Shown: in pieces, positions 20,768-33,574 of the stretch
Numbering within the stretch: the first letter of the stretch is position 1
How the letters are laid out: every line of letters starts with the position of its first letter
Assembly (NCBI RefSeq): GCF_000485595.1
Contig: NW_014577247.1
Location: 29,639-64,899, forward strand
DNA: 35,261 nt
From: Priapulus caudatus
Taxonomy: Eukaryota; Priapulida; Priapulimorpha; Priapulimorphida; Priapulidae
Direction: 5' to 3'
Position numbers and translations under genes: made by a program
The notes under the pieces: generated by a model
Database searches by the model: none
What the model saw: only the letters and a program-made list of their open reading frames with translations
Told to the model about the DNA's origin: nothing

Positions 20768-21982
20768 TGGAGCTCAAGACTGCAGTACGTGCCTACAGTA
20801 AGTATATATAGTACTTAAGGTCACTTAAGTTACTTAGTGTACGCCCACAGCAGTGTTATCAAGGGAAAAACCGATATTCTTCAGTGTTAACCGGCGGGCA
20901 ACTACACATGCAGTAAATCGTAGTAAGAAACGAGCTTCGCCTTGAGGCGGTTTCACGGCTGGAACTTTCATAATGCCTATTAATGAAAATGTACACAACC
21001 CGGGAGCTGTCGTTGCACGGCGGCAACGTAACAGGTTGCTGCGTCTCCTTGACCTTGCAGACGACAGTAGTTTTACCGCCTGGCATTCGCGTGCAAATTC
21101 AGAGTAGATGGTCCTGATGGACTACCCCGCCAATCTCAGTTTACAGTAAATATTTCGACTCTCATCATCCTTATAGGGTCTGTATGATCTTGATGTCGTA
21201 ACAGTGTTTGTTTAAACGTTTTTTCAAATACCGTTTTTAGAGACTGAGTGCAAGGTGCTGGAATGTATTTGAACAAACGAGGAAACCAAATAGAACGAAA
21301 GAACGAATCGAAATCTGTTAGGCCGAATGACGTCACTACACGAACTATCACTATGTGAAATTGCATGCGTTCGTTGCTCTTATAGAGAGTCAAGGTGGCG
21401 TTTGTGTTTTTGCTAGAACAAAAGCTTTGTCCACGGTTTACTCGTGAGACTAAATCTGTTGGGGGAAAAACTTTCGCTAAGTGTGCTCTAATTTCTTAGC
21501 ATCAAACTTTGTCATGCCGGATGTCTATACTGACTGACACACATTCCGATAGAATGTTGCTAGGATGCGATTGCGTTATGCGCCACGCAGAGTTCACTCT
21601 TTACACACGATTGCCTCTTCTGTAGAGACTTAATTTCATTTCAAAATCGCTCCTCAGAAGTGTGCGCGCACGTGAAAGCGAGCGTGTTCGGTGACCCACT
21701 TACATACGCGTACCTGTTCGATAGAATCAACAGGAGATGTCGGCGTTACGTCTATTTAGAGAAAGATTTAACTTTTGCACGACGTAGTTATGTAACACAG
21801 GCGACAGAACTTTATGTAGGTGATTTTAGAAATCCCGCATTTATAGCTGAAAGGGTAGAACCCGCACGGTGCTAATATTCTTCATACTTGCGAACTAACG
21901 ATGGGCAGATTTATGGAGTATTCATAGTGAATTCATATTAATACTAGTAGTAATAATAATAAAAACAACAACATAAGTGTAG

Positions 21983-22033
21983 GCGCCCCCATACTGCGCC
22001 GCCATACTGGACGTCATAAAGTGTATTTGCACC
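21983..22033. other. 51-bp spacer between the direct repeats
   Basis: GC-richer junction sequence with CGCCCCCATACTG and CGCCGCCATACTGG as an imperfect short repeat. It is present only here, between the two copies. Confidence 0.6.
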
Positions 22034-23494
22034 GTCTAACGTTTAATCAATGACACTAAATGAAAATTACGTGCTGGGCGAAGGAAGGGCTATTCTATTT
22101 CTAAGCCTAACCGAGCGTGAAGAAGCCCTAACGAACGGTTAACGAATTGTTTACGTTCTGCATACCGGTTCAATTCCTTTACAAACAATCGAATTTTACA
22201 ATTTTGAGCTAGCATATAAACTGATAGGTCAACTTACCAACGATACTAGCCTCAGTATCACACGTGGCTTTTTTATAACCCTAAGAGGGTCAATGCCTTG
22301 TATGGCTTTACCAGCTCCGTACGCCCGTCCGTCCATCTTTGGAAAATCAGTGCATCACGGGATATGTAATCGATTCTCAGCTGACGTCAGGCGTATGCGC
22401 GTAGAGAAATCATCATGACAATCACGTGACTTTTAGCACAATATCTCTGGTATCCATGTTACCCAGGTAGTCTCTGCTTAGTCTTTTTCGTGTTCCAGTA
22501 ATCTGTAGATGTGTTTTTAATATTACTATCATGCAAGAATACTGTTGTGTGGTGTCGACGTGACTATGATGCAAAATCAATTGCATAAAATTCGTTATAA
22601 AATACTTTGCCATATAATATACATCGCCATCAAATAAACTAAAAATGTCTAAATATAATTTGTCCTCACACGCCTTTTCAGAGAATGGCAACTAAACTAT
22701 ATAAACCTTTTTTTGCTTTGAAGCCATCTTATTTTCATGTTATCCTCATCATATCACACATATGTATTATTGGTCCTAGTAACGATCGACACAATAAAAA
22801 AATGTTTTTTTACATGTTCGCCTCGGATATTTATGGACGTTTATCTTTGTAAAGCCATAATAGTAAAGCAAACTTTTCCAGCCATAAATTATAGGAACAA
22901 ATCTGTTTGACTGATTTCTATCCTCGTCTAAGTATTGTTGAGATGTTTTGTCATACTGTTTCATTTATGCCTAGCTACTAGTACTAAAACTGGCAGACTT
23001 TTTCTGTAAATTGTAATCCGCAGTGTTGCTTCAAATTTTTAATCGACGTCAGACTATCTGCTTCTTTGTTATAGCCTAGTATTAGACAAGCAAGGATATT
23101 CTACATTATGTTGAAATCTATGGTTTGCACGTAAAAGTTAAGAGTAGCCACCAGGTGGCAACGAAAGCATGTTAAACGCGTAACGCTCATTTCAATTGGT
23201 TAAATTCTTCTGCGGCTAATCCAATGTGATTTACCGATGTATAATGTTTAGGCTCTGTAGGTAAACATGGATTCTGGAGATAATGAATAATGTTGTGGGA
23301 TCCAGCAGCATTAATTTAACATGGTTTGTTCAATAATTTCCTGGCTTTGAAGTTATTTCACAGTGTTTACTCATCGATCTACCATGAAGAAGCATTTTAT
23401 AAAAGTTAAGCAGTTTGCCGACAACGTTGGACGGTAAGTTTTATTATTTCTTTACTCCGTTGCTAGGCTTAGTCGTGCGTTATGTCGAACAATC

Positions 23495-23945
23495 CACAGC
23501 CTGTGGCACAGGCACTTGGGCCGTTTCAATAATAAAATGATGGTTAATAAGCCTACAACTTGTCAGTACTAGACCTGGCAGTATTCATAGTTTGATTTGA
23601 CCTAATAACTTCACTTCAATACCGTCCAATACACCGCTGCAAGACACATTCCTATAGCGCGCACGCCATTGGCATTGGCATTGTGCACAAATACACAGTA
23701 GGATAGAGTGACACAGTACTCAGTAGGGTACACAGTAGGATACAGTAGGTAGTAGGGAGACTCTATCCTACTGTGTATTTGTGCACGCTATAGGAATGTG
23801 TGTTGCAGCGGTGTATTGGACGGTATTGATTCTCGAAGTGAAGTTATTAGGTCAAATCAAACTATGAATACTGCCAGGTCTAGTACTGACAAGTTGTAGG
23901 CTTATTAACCATCATTTTATTATTGAAACGGCCCAAGTGCCTGTG
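23495..23945. mobile_element. hAT-like MITE with 8-bp target duplication (copy 2)
   Basis: Same element and same GAACAATC flanks (23487-23494 and 23946-23953) as at 16716-17167. The insertion therefore preceded the duplication, or both are one locus assembled twice. Confidence 0.75.
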
Positions 23946-24130
23946 GAACAATCTTTATAAATACACTCATAAATTATGGCGGCATAATCTTGGGAAGTGT
24001 AAACAACCGGATCCGGTGTCGGAGTCCTGAAAACTAAACAACCGGCTCTCTTCTCTGATTGGCTAATTTTGTCACTTATTTATTTTATTTTTTATTATTT
24101 TTGGCTAATTTTATTATATTTTAGAATTAG

Positions 24131-24162
24131 GGATAGGGTTAGGGTTAGCGTTAGGGTTAGGG
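24131..24162 (+). repeat. Interstitial telomere-like repeat (copy 2)
   Basis: GGGATAGGGTTAGGGTTAGC followed by two more TTAGGG units; slightly longer than in copy 1 because copy 1 lacks single G bases. Confidence 0.85.
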
Positions 24163-27100
24163 TCTATATCCAAAAGTTTGAAGATTGAAGATTGAAGATT
24201 GAAAACAGTTTATTTGTGCATAAGACATACATAAATACAGAGTACATCGTTATAAAAGAAATAATTACATGTAGAAGTACAATTTTAATCAGTTTAAGCA
24301 CGGGAGTGGCGAAGGACACTTAAGTCATCTAGTCTGCCACCCCCTAGAGTAGATTAAACGTAAAGCAGCCGCTGAATAACATAATGGTAATGAAGAAGCA
24401 GTAAAGCAAGCAGTTTATAAATCAAAGGAGAAAAAGTGTAGGAAACAAATATGTAATGAACAAAATATACAATGAATATAGAATGAGCAAGAAGATACTG
24501 TACACTTTAAGGATTATGCAAGATCATCAAGTTAAAATATCAACAACTCAACATAAATTGATCAAATTAATAACATAAAATCAATAGCAGGAACGAAGCA
24601 ATATTGCGTAGGACAAAACAAAACAAAAGACTTTTTCACATATATATGTAAGCATAGCGAAATTATCACAGTAGATGCATTATTATTAAATCCATAATAA
24701 AGGAAATCATATATGTACAAAAAGGTTTGCGTACAGAAATACGTAGGTTAGTGAAAACAAAAAACAAACACGTGACAAAAATAAATAAATAATTAATACA
24801 AAAATTATATAACAATATAAATAAACAAATCCGTGAAAATGATAACTTAATCACTGAGAGCACAATAACCACATCACAGTCACTGTACAAATACCGGTTG
24901 ACTCCAGTCTAGATAATATATGGAGACAAGACAAAAAACAATTTGTACGATTAACGATGTATCGTAAAGTCTCGTAAAACGAATTTAGGCGTTTAATATA
25001 AAATAAATAACAAAATCAGTGAAAGATCCACTATGTGTACACGATAGGTTGTAAAAATATTTCTTAAAGCGAATTTGAACCGCTGAAAGGGTCGTTGTAG
25101 CCACGACATATCAAGATGCAGCTTGTAGAAGCATGACGGCGTCCGTCTGTCCGTCCGTGCTGCGTGCGTCCGTCAACAGTTGGCACAAAACAAACGCCGA
25201 CGTATGGATCGAAGAGCGGACTGGGGGAATCCGAAAACGAGTTGGGATGTCCAGCTGGGAGGTCAAAGTCAAAGCAAGAGTTAAATGAAGGGAAATACCC
25301 TCTAAACCAAAGGTCCACCACACGCAGCCAAATGCAGATTGCCGCCACCCAAATCTCACAACGTCCGACCTAGGCTCGAAAGTCCGGTACAGCATCCATG
25401 TAGAAAAAGCCAGACCACGGCCGAAATGGAGTCACAGGTCAAAGTCCAAGGGCACAGGCAGATTTAGACATTATCGAGGAACATGCTCTGATCGACGCGA
25501 TTGAAAAACGTTTTCTTCACGCGGTGACCGCTAGCCATTCATCCGGCTATCTGAAAGGACCATAAATGTTACTTTCTGCTGACATACGAGCCAGTAAGTC
25601 GTCAACATAACCTCTGGACCCTCAAACGGAGGCGTCAAACATGCACTGTCGTACTGTAGACAAGAATTGACTGCCGCTTCGCCATAATAGCAATCTATCA
25701 CACTGCTCGACTGTACAGGCGCACAATCACAGTGAAATTTTAAAAGACTAAATTGTGAAGAAGGTGCTACGTTCCCGAAATCGTAAATTCTATGCATGCG
25801 TATGTCAAGCTGGTACATGTAAGCGTCGCGCACGCCAGTGAGTGCAGTGGTGGGTCGGATGTTGCCTGCTTTAATCTAGTTACAGTGGCGCATTCTCTAT
25901 TCGAGCTGTAGCTTGCGTAGGGTAAATGATTACATGCTCTACGCTATTGTCTGCAAATAGTGTTGCTACTACTACCCCCACGATGGAGGCTCCATCTTAA
26001 TCGAAGACACTAAATTACGCGCCATCGTGCAACTTGCATACGATCCACGAACAATTCTTTGAGAAGGTACGATACCATCCCTGTGCTATCCACTGTTTCA
26101 ACTTATCGTAACAACATTGGACCTAACAGGGTTTACTAGAACCCACCAACTCCACACAGATCACCGCAATAACGTAATAAGCGCTGTCGCTCCGCGCAGC
26201 TTGTTACATATGGTAAAACATAAAAATCATCCGTATTTATAGATTCATGTATAGAAAAAACCAATATCCAAAATAAACATCTAAACAAGTTCGAGCAACT
26301 GTATGCAGGTGCGACATGGGTAGACCGAGGTTACCACAAATTTATTTATAGTTTATATCTTCTCAAACAACGAACTGGAATAACATATGACATTGAATCA
26401 CACTTAGTTCAAAAATTCCAAGCATTCTACTACAGTTATTGCTCATTTGGGGGTGTGACTGGAGGCACACTACACCACACATCAGCCACCACCTCATAAA
26501 GTAAAAGTAGCAACTATCTGCTGTCAAAATATTATCAGGAGTAAGATAAAAAAGGTTCCTCCTGAGATATCTGGTTAATTATTGATGATGCTTATGAAAC
26601 TTAAGTGTCAAAGGAGATGGAGGTTGTCGACCGTACAACATTCATAGCTATAGCGAAGTAACAATAGTTATAGGCTCAAACACCTGTTATCCTGCATTTA
26701 CATTTGATTTCAAAACAGTTTGGTCGCATGCTTCCTGGTTGAACAGAAACTGGGTGGCACTCGTTTCCCATCAAGAAGTCATAGCGCTTCATATCCTATA
26801 GTGTTAACCTCGACATCATGCGCTTTGGCTCAGAACCCATCGCATGTTCTCGTTTTCATAACTATAACAGAAACTTGAAATGTCGGCGAACGATTTAATC
26901 GAAAAATAGTCAACGTTAGAAATGCATTGTCAAATCCAAATAAGAATCGGTACGATCCGTGATACGTACGATAAGCACACTAGAAACAAGAGGCCAGATT
27001 AGACATGCTGGTACGACAAATGTGCTAAGTGCAATTCTAATGTTAACATCCCAACATTCTTGTGTAACTCCATGGCCACCTGTGCTGGTAATTAATCATT

Positions 27101-28594
27101 ATTAAAGCCACGATTTTTACGTGATGCTTGTTCGAATCAGTCAAGTAATCATCACGGGATAAATCAATTAATTTTTTCAAACTCGTGCTTGAGTCTAGCA
27201 GACCCGCAGTCTGCTCATTGGGAACTGAAAATCATACTCACACGAAAAACGAAAAATGAGTTGCGATATTGTTTGTTTGAACACAAACAGTTGCATACAA
27301 TACGGGTGTCGTGCGTGCGTGCGGCGTTCGTGCGTGTTGTGTGTGTTAGGAGCTCAGACTGCAGTACGTGCCTACAGTAAGTATATATGGTACTTAAGCA
27401 CTAAAAGTACTTAGTGACCCCACACAAGTTTACAAGAAAAACGATATTCTCAGGTTAACCGCGGCAACTACACATGCATAAATCGTATAAGAAACGACGC
27501 TTCGCCTCAGGCGGTCACGGCGGAACTTTCATAAAGCCTATTAATGAAAATGTACTACAACCCGTAGCTGTCGTTCCACACGGCGCAACGTAACAGTGCT
27601 GCGTTCCTGACCTGCAGACCACAGTATTTTACCGCCTGGCAATTCGCGGCAAAATTCCAGAGAAGGACGATGGACTTACACCGCCAATCCGTTTAACAGT
27701 AATACGACTCTCATCATCCTATAAGGGTCATGTAGAAATCTGATGTCGATAAACAGGTTTGGTAAACGTTTTTCAAAACCGTTAGAGACCGAGTGCAAGG
27801 TGCTGAATGTACTGAACAAACGAAGGAAACCAATAGAACGAAAAGGAACGAACGAAATCTTAGGCGAATTACTCACACACGAACTATCACTATTGAAATT
27901 GCCAATCGTGCGTGCATCTTATAGAGAAAGTCAAGTGCGTTGTTTTTGACTAGAACAAAACTTGTCCACGTTTACTCGAGGGGGGCGGGGGAGAACTAAA
28001 ATTGTGTGGGAAAAAACTTTCGCTAAATGTGCTCTACTCTAGCCATCAAACTTGTCAGCCGGAGCATACTGGAACTGACAACTCCCAATCCGATAGAAGT
28101 TGCAGGATGCAAAAAGCTATCGCACGCAGATTCACTCTTACACACGATTGCTCTCTAGAGACTAATCATTTCAAAACGCTCCCAGAATGGCGCGCACGGA
28201 AAGCGAGCGGTCGGTGACTCCACGTTACATACGACGAGCTGTTCATAAGAATCAACAGGAGACGTCGGCGTTACGCTAATTAGAGAAAGATTTAACTTTT
28301 GCACGACGTATATGTAACACAGGCGACAGAACGTTATGTAGGTGATTTAGAAATCCGCATTAATACGTTGAAAGGGTAGAACCCGCACGTGCAATACTCA
28401 TGACTTCGAACTAAACAGGCAGATTTAAGGTATCATAGTAGAATCAATTAAAACAGATAATAAAAAAAACAAAACAACATAATGTGCTAGTTATGCTTTT
28501 TTGGTAAATCCTGTCGTTATCAAATTTATACATCAGATCTATGATAAAAGTAGTCTAGTACAGCCTGTATGTAAGATGGCAATTCCAGAAATAA

Positions 28595-28666
28595 ATAAAT
28601 AAATAAAAATAAAAATAAAACAGCAATGATGATAATGATAACAATAATAATAATAACATTAATTAA

Positions 28667-28709
<43 letters not shown>

Positions 28710-28710
28710 G
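28595..28710. repeat. (AAT)n and AAAT-rich microsatellite
   Basis: AAATA runs followed by an ATA/AAT array (densest about 28665-28707). The Ile-rich frame on the minus strand is a repeat translation. Confidence 0.93.
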
Positions 28711-28739
28711 TAATAGCATAATGTGCAGGATATGCGAAC

Positions 28740-29161
28740 GCAAACACAGATAAGCTGATTAGCGCTTTCTTGCGTTAGCCTTTCATTCCTCCAAGACCTG
28801 ATAGTGAATTTCTGCGCCTTAAAAAGTCGTATGACCTAAAAACACATAATATGCCGGCGGCCGCCTCTCTCGCCACGCGACCAACAGACAGGCGTCTGCG
28901 TTGTTACCGCCTCCTGCCTCCACGACCGACAGCCAGTCGGCAGAAGGACTTCTTGTCTCTCCCTCTCCGCTTGTGGATCAGTCGGCTCTGCTGTTGCAAC
29001 AAAGACGAGCATTCGATCGCAGCCGATTCGTGGCTCAGCAACTAGGGTGCAGGTTTAATTGGCGGTGACTCGACGGTGCGATATTCTGTGCCTCCTCTAC
29101 TCTATAGATCCCGTGTCGTCGCCAACCGTCGGCTCACAGGCCGTGCGTCGTCGTCGCCAGT
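28740..29161. other. CpG-rich island-like segment, possible promoter or 5' exon
   Basis: GC- and CpG-rich sequence in an AT-rich neighbourhood, with an ATG-initiated 64-codon frame at 28851-29045. The predicted product is Arg/Cys-rich and matches nothing I recognise. The composition resembles the promoter at the left of the window, so it could be the promoter of an unseen gene; the missing synaptogyrin first exon was searched for here and not found. Confidence 0.2.
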
Positions 29162-29325
29162 TTCAGTCTACTCACTTATAGTGGTTATAGTGGCTTTAGA
29201 CTGTGGTCCGGACATAGCAAGTGTATGAAATCTGCGAGTGTCTTAGCTTCAGTCTACTGGTTTATAGTGATTTCAAACTGTGGTCTGGACATAGCAAGTG
29301 TATGAAGTCTACGAGTTTCTTAGTT
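29162..29325. repeat. Tandem duplication of an ~80-bp unit
   Basis: Two adjacent units share TTCAGTCTACT, ACTGTGGTC-GGACATAGC and AAGTGTATGAA blocks (first about 29162-29247, second about 29248-29325). Diverged by scattered substitutions and an 8-9 base gap. Confidence 0.85.
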
Positions 29326-30655
29326 TCAGTGTATTTTCTGTAATTCAGTAACTCTTCACGTTGCGTGGATCCCGCGGATCTCGATCGCTGGATCTATCGT
29401 CTTTGTTTGCTGGTAAACTATATTCGTGGACGTGGAAAGCTGTAGATGTTAGCCGCTGTACATGCGTATAACAGCAGAAGATGTCTTGATATGAGTTTAG
29501 GAGACGCATGTTGGTTGTATTTGGACCAGCGGTCGATAGTATCACGCGTGTGTCCACAGTTCGTTGAAAAGACGAGATTGGCAGCACTTGAGTGGAGCAA
29601 CATAAAGTGAGATCTACATAGTGCGTTGAGAACATTTTAACGCGCTTCCCAGCAATGAAGAATAAAACGTCAACGTGGGACAGACTTTGGAACAGGTAAA
29701 AGTACATTTATATATTTACTTAGTTACTGTCCACATCATTCCGTGTCGTGTAAACGTCAGAATGAATGCATACACTCGTGTAAGAACAAAAAACACAAAA
29801 AATCGTCTTGATGTGTCCTTGAATGGCAGAGTGGTGGCATCTTTTTATATTTCTGTGCTGGAGTAATAAAAAACTGCCGAAATAAACCATTTAAAATTTT
29901 GGTTTATTACCGTTTTGTAACAATCGTAGTAAAATGTATCGAGACCCACAGCAAGGATATTGAATTCATCCGTCGTTCTATTGAGACGGCGTGCTTTCAA
30001 TAGAAATAATAACAATAATTATGGAGAAAATAAATGGAACGGCCTTCAGCTTTGAAAAAAACAACAACAATTGTACCGTCACACACAAAAAATAGAATAT
30101 GGGCTTAAAACCCGTCCCGTGTCCGTTTGGCAAACATGATCGTAATGCGAAATCGCACGCGAAGCTGCGCAAATGTTGCTGCAGGTAACAGTCCCGTATT
30201 TTACGACATGTGTAGCAGACGTTTAGTATCTCAGCCTCGGCGCGCTAGATAAATGTTTATGGAGCATCGTATTACGGTGAATAGCTTATAGGTGGTTGTA
30301 ATGACGGGCCGTTTATAGGCGCGGATAGTATAACCATGCGATTGTACCGCCCCGACTTTGCGGCACGTTGTGTCCCAATGCACACCCGAATGTAAAGACG
30401 TTGTCAGGTGTGCGTGCGTGTGTCACTCACTCTATGGCTGGGGAAGATCGTTTCACCCACGCCCAGCGTCGACAGGTTAAGGATTGCCTAGCATAATATA
30501 AAACTATATGGCTCAGTATACTTTATTGCGGAGGTAATTTCGTTAGTGATCTATCAAACCAAACCTTTTTGTCATTGACCTCGCGCGCACGCTCACGAGG
30601 GTGAGCAGTCGTGGGAGACATTCGTCGTCTTTTCTCTGCACACTGGCGAACTTTC
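29326..30655. other. No gene recognised
   Basis: Mixed-composition sequence with short frames on both strands (for example 29345-29707 minus) that lack domains, and without splice sites that would join them. Nothing else was recognised. Confidence 0.45.
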
Positions 30656-30797
30656 ATGCCCGCCACGCTCATTTGCCTGCTGCTGCTAATGGCAGTAGTA
30701 AATCGGAGCTACTGGGTCAAATTGTTGTTAGCGTTTCTCCTAAATTGTCGATTCGTAGCTGGTCGGTGGCGTAGGCGTGAGCGCCACAGGCGTAGAG
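30656..30797 (+). CDS. Candidate first exon of a small secreted or membrane protein
   Basis: ATG at 30656 opens a frame with a hydrophobic start (MPATLICLLLLMAVV) resembling a signal peptide, a second hydrophobic stretch and a strongly basic end (GRWRRRERHRRR). AGAG|GTGAGA at 30797/30798 is a plausible splice donor; without splicing the frame stops at 30832 after 58 residues. No homologue is recognised and no downstream exon in phase was found, so it may be chance. Confidence 0.2.
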
Positions 30798-30842
30798 GTG
30801 AGAGTGCATGGGGGCGTGTCATCGACTTTTAATATGACCTAT

Positions 30843-30843
30843 A

Positions 30844-30876
<33 letters not shown>
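30843..30876. repeat. (TA)n microsatellite
   Basis: Short TA run. Confidence 0.93.
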
Positions 30877-30877
<1 letters not shown>

Positions 30878-31211
30878 ATAATGTGTAGTTCGAGCGACGC
30901 ATGCTAATTGTTACGCCTTAGTAAATAGCTTTTGGCATTGCACTTTACCTGTTGTGCGAGGAGGTCTGAGGTTACAGTGCCTGTCGAGTTGGCTCGGTCC
31001 CAATATACAACATACTGTGAGTTATCAATGATCATGTCATCAATCATCGATGCAGCTAGTCGCAGCAATCCCTGTTACAAGAAGCAGTGTTGTACGATAC
31101 GTTTTCGCGATTGATTCCCCTGCGTGGAAACGCCCAGGAGCTCGTATAGCCTGTTGATTCGACAACATTCCAGTTTAGTTTGTTCGTGTCAGCGAAGACA
31201 TCCAACCGTTC

Positions 31212-31264
31212 CACACACACGCACTCACGCACGCACGCACGCACGCACGCACACACGCACGCAC

Positions 31265-31317
<53 letters not shown>
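31212..31317. repeat. (CGCA)n/(CA)n tract
   Basis: About 105 bases of alternating purine-pyrimidine sequence, CGCA then CA units, similar in structure to the tract in intron 3 of the adipolin-type gene. Confidence 0.95.
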
Positions 31318-31318
<1 letters not shown>

Positions 31319-31579
31319 CTAATAAAGAGTTTCATCGATATCACCCGCATGCATCATAGCATCGCGTATATTGGATGCTCGTGAAGTCAGGTGTGCACAG
31401 TGAGTGAGTGCCTGAGAGCGTACGTATGTATGCATGTAGATGCGGTACAGCGTTATGCGTGCACCGCGTGGCAAATCTAACAGCAGGATGCGAGTAAGCA
31501 ATTCTGTTTTCTCCTTTCGTTGCTGTGCAGCGCATACAAAAACGAGTTTACGATGTGCACGCGTGCCTACACATACGCC

Positions 31580-31760
<181 letters not shown>

Positions 31761-32910
31761 GCTCTTCCCTAAACCTGTACTCGCGGGCAAACAGAGAGAG
31801 AGAAAGAGATTTTATGTGCATTAGTAGTCACGTTTCGTACCGGATTTTCTAGAGAGGTACTGTTTGACATTCCTTTTAAATCGCATACCCGTCACATGTC
31901 TAGCATATGAACTTGAAAACAATTAGAGTATCGGCTGTCCGGCCTGTCGCACGGTTCCTACATAGGTGATAAGCGTTAAAAAACCTGCAGGCAGTAACAA
32001 TCTTACTGTGGAATTGTATGCGGAAGTTTCTTCTACAAGCCTTTAACAACTTTCTGTCTCGATGCCAACTAGTTTCTTACGCGTATACGACGTGCATGGA
32101 GATTTGACGTACAGTGATATTATAGGAATAAATGAGTCAGAAACGCGAATATTAGCTCGACATTGACGACGTTTTAATAATTATATTACATTGATCGTAG
32201 GGGGATACACGGTCTCTGCGTATCTTATTGCAAGATTAGTCTCTATCTAGCTTCATGTCTTAAGAGTGTGGCCGTGAATCTATTTCGTTTGATCAACTCT
32301 GTTATTTGAGTTGTACTGTAGAGACTATGAGGGGGATGTGACAGTGATGTGTTGACAGGCTAAATATTCTACGTCATAGGCATGAATAGAAAATTTTTCT
32401 GTTCATGTAGAGGTTATAGCTAAATGGCAGATGATAGAGCGTTGAGTTCTATTTATATAAAGGCCGATACTGCTGGCCTGAGTTCCTCTCTGCCGTATGT
32501 AGTAGGAGTTTTATCTTAATACCGGCTACCATCTTAAGGATATTCCATGTGTGTCTACTTGTTCTCAGGCGTAGATGGGTTGATAGGAAACCAACGTTCT
32601 AAGTGCTACTGGAGATAATCGGCAGCGCACAACAATAACTTTTTTAAGTTGCTACTGTCAGCGGTCAGATATCCATCCCAGTTTGACATATCGGTGGGTG
32701 ATTCAATAGGCAGCAGCTTTCTCAGTTTCTCTTTCATGCAGCCTCTTGCTTGGCCAACTTAGCGTGCGTTATTATGGAAACGGCTAGCGTTGTATGCAGA
32801 TGCAAGGCTTCCGTGCGCTGCCATAGACCTAACGTATACTGCAGGCGGTATAGCCAGTCAGTAGGCACGGTGCTGTAGGAGAAGGTTTTCCGTGTGCATT
32901 GATTTTGCAG
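31761..32910. other. No gene recognised
   Basis: Unique-looking sequence without a supported exon, RNA gene or element end on either strand. Confidence 0.45.
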
Positions 32911-33162
32911 CTCTCGCAACCTCTAGCTCACCCTGCAGGCAAACCTGACGATTTCCTTTCCTGTTTGAAAGCGCAATCATGCAACCCTCTGACATTTGTG
33001 TGTCGTGATCGTAGTTGGGTGTTTACATATGTGATTGGTCGTGATCACGATGGCCGTGAGCGATGTTTCAACGTCGGCGACAGAAAAGAACGCAGGAAAT
33101 TGTCTCAAACTCCGGCAACGAAATTATCCGGCGTTTTTTTAAATCTTCCAAACTCTGTGTGA
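32911..33162 (+). CDS. Candidate 3'-terminal exon, unknown protein
   Basis: A good acceptor (TTGATTTTGCAG) is followed by 83 codons open only in phase 0, ending in TGA at 33160. The product is polar with four cysteines (SCLKAQSC, FVCRDRSW, RERCFNV) and a Lys/Arg-rich end. I recognise no family. A phase-0 donor exists at 31493/31494 (CGA|GTAAGC) after an ATG at 31440, but that upstream exon is equally unproven. It could be chance. Confidence 0.2.
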   Translation, partial: LSQPLAHPAGKPDDFLSCLKAQSCNPLTFVCRDRSWVFTYVIGRDHDGRERCFNVGDRKERRKLSQTPATKLSGVFLNLPNSV

Positions 33163-33574
33163 ACGAGATTGGGGGAGGGGAGGGGAGTGCGTTAACTTAT
33201 TCCTGCTCAGTAGTAGGCATTGCGTGTCCAAAGCCGATTGCATGCGCGCGGGTCCTCTGTGTCGAATTGCGACAGTATAAATTCCGTGTTGTGCTGGCGG
33301 ATGGATGGAAATTCTTGCCATGTACCTTGTTACCTTGCGTTACCGTGTACGCATGACCTCTTACAGAGACAGGGCACGTGTACGTGTAAGCGCAAGTGTA
33401 TGTGTACGTGTGAGTGCATGTGAGAGACACTGAGAGTGTGAGAGCAAGTGCAGTGGAACAGACAACTAGCTAATCACAACGAATATACTTCATCTCAGAA
33501 ACGCCGCAAACCCTGCCTAGTTACAATCCACTCTTACACACACATATCGTACTATACACCAGCCAAACTTCCAC

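Larger units (their letters stand above)
15262..21982. repeat. Large direct repeat, copy 1 (6.7 kb)
   Basis: Begins GTCTAACGTTTAATC and ends near AACATAAGTGTAG; the same sequence recurs at 22034-28490. It is essentially non-coding: the longest frames (16516-16752 and 21660-21875) have no recognisable domain. It contains a hAT-like MITE, an interstitial telomere-like repeat, a LINE-like 3' end, a nuclear-receptor half-site cluster and a GT/GTGC microsatellite. No terminal repeats or target duplication bound the whole unit, so it is more likely a segmental or assembly duplication than one transposon. Confidence 0.9.
22034..28490. repeat. Large direct repeat, copy 2 (6.5 kb, second half degraded)
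   Basis: Collinear with copy 1. Up to about 24940 it is nearly identical, differing mostly by one-base indels in short homopolymers (2905 bases against 2889 in copy 1). From there to the end it has 3551 bases against 3831, a net loss of about 7 percent spread over many one- and two-base gaps. No coding frame is gained or kept. This looks more like uncorrected sequencing error than natural decay. Confidence 0.9.

Noticed and set aside
21660-21875. 71-residue frame in copy 1 of the large repeat
   Set aside because: Disrupted by frameshifts in copy 2, starts without ATG, and has no recognised domain; although copy 2 errors weaken this test, nothing else supports it.
15262-28490. Interpretation as one large LTR retrotransposon with 6.5-kb repeats
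   Set aside because: No gag, pol or integrase coding between or within the copies, only 51 bases separate them, and there are no terminal TG-CA ends or primer-binding site.
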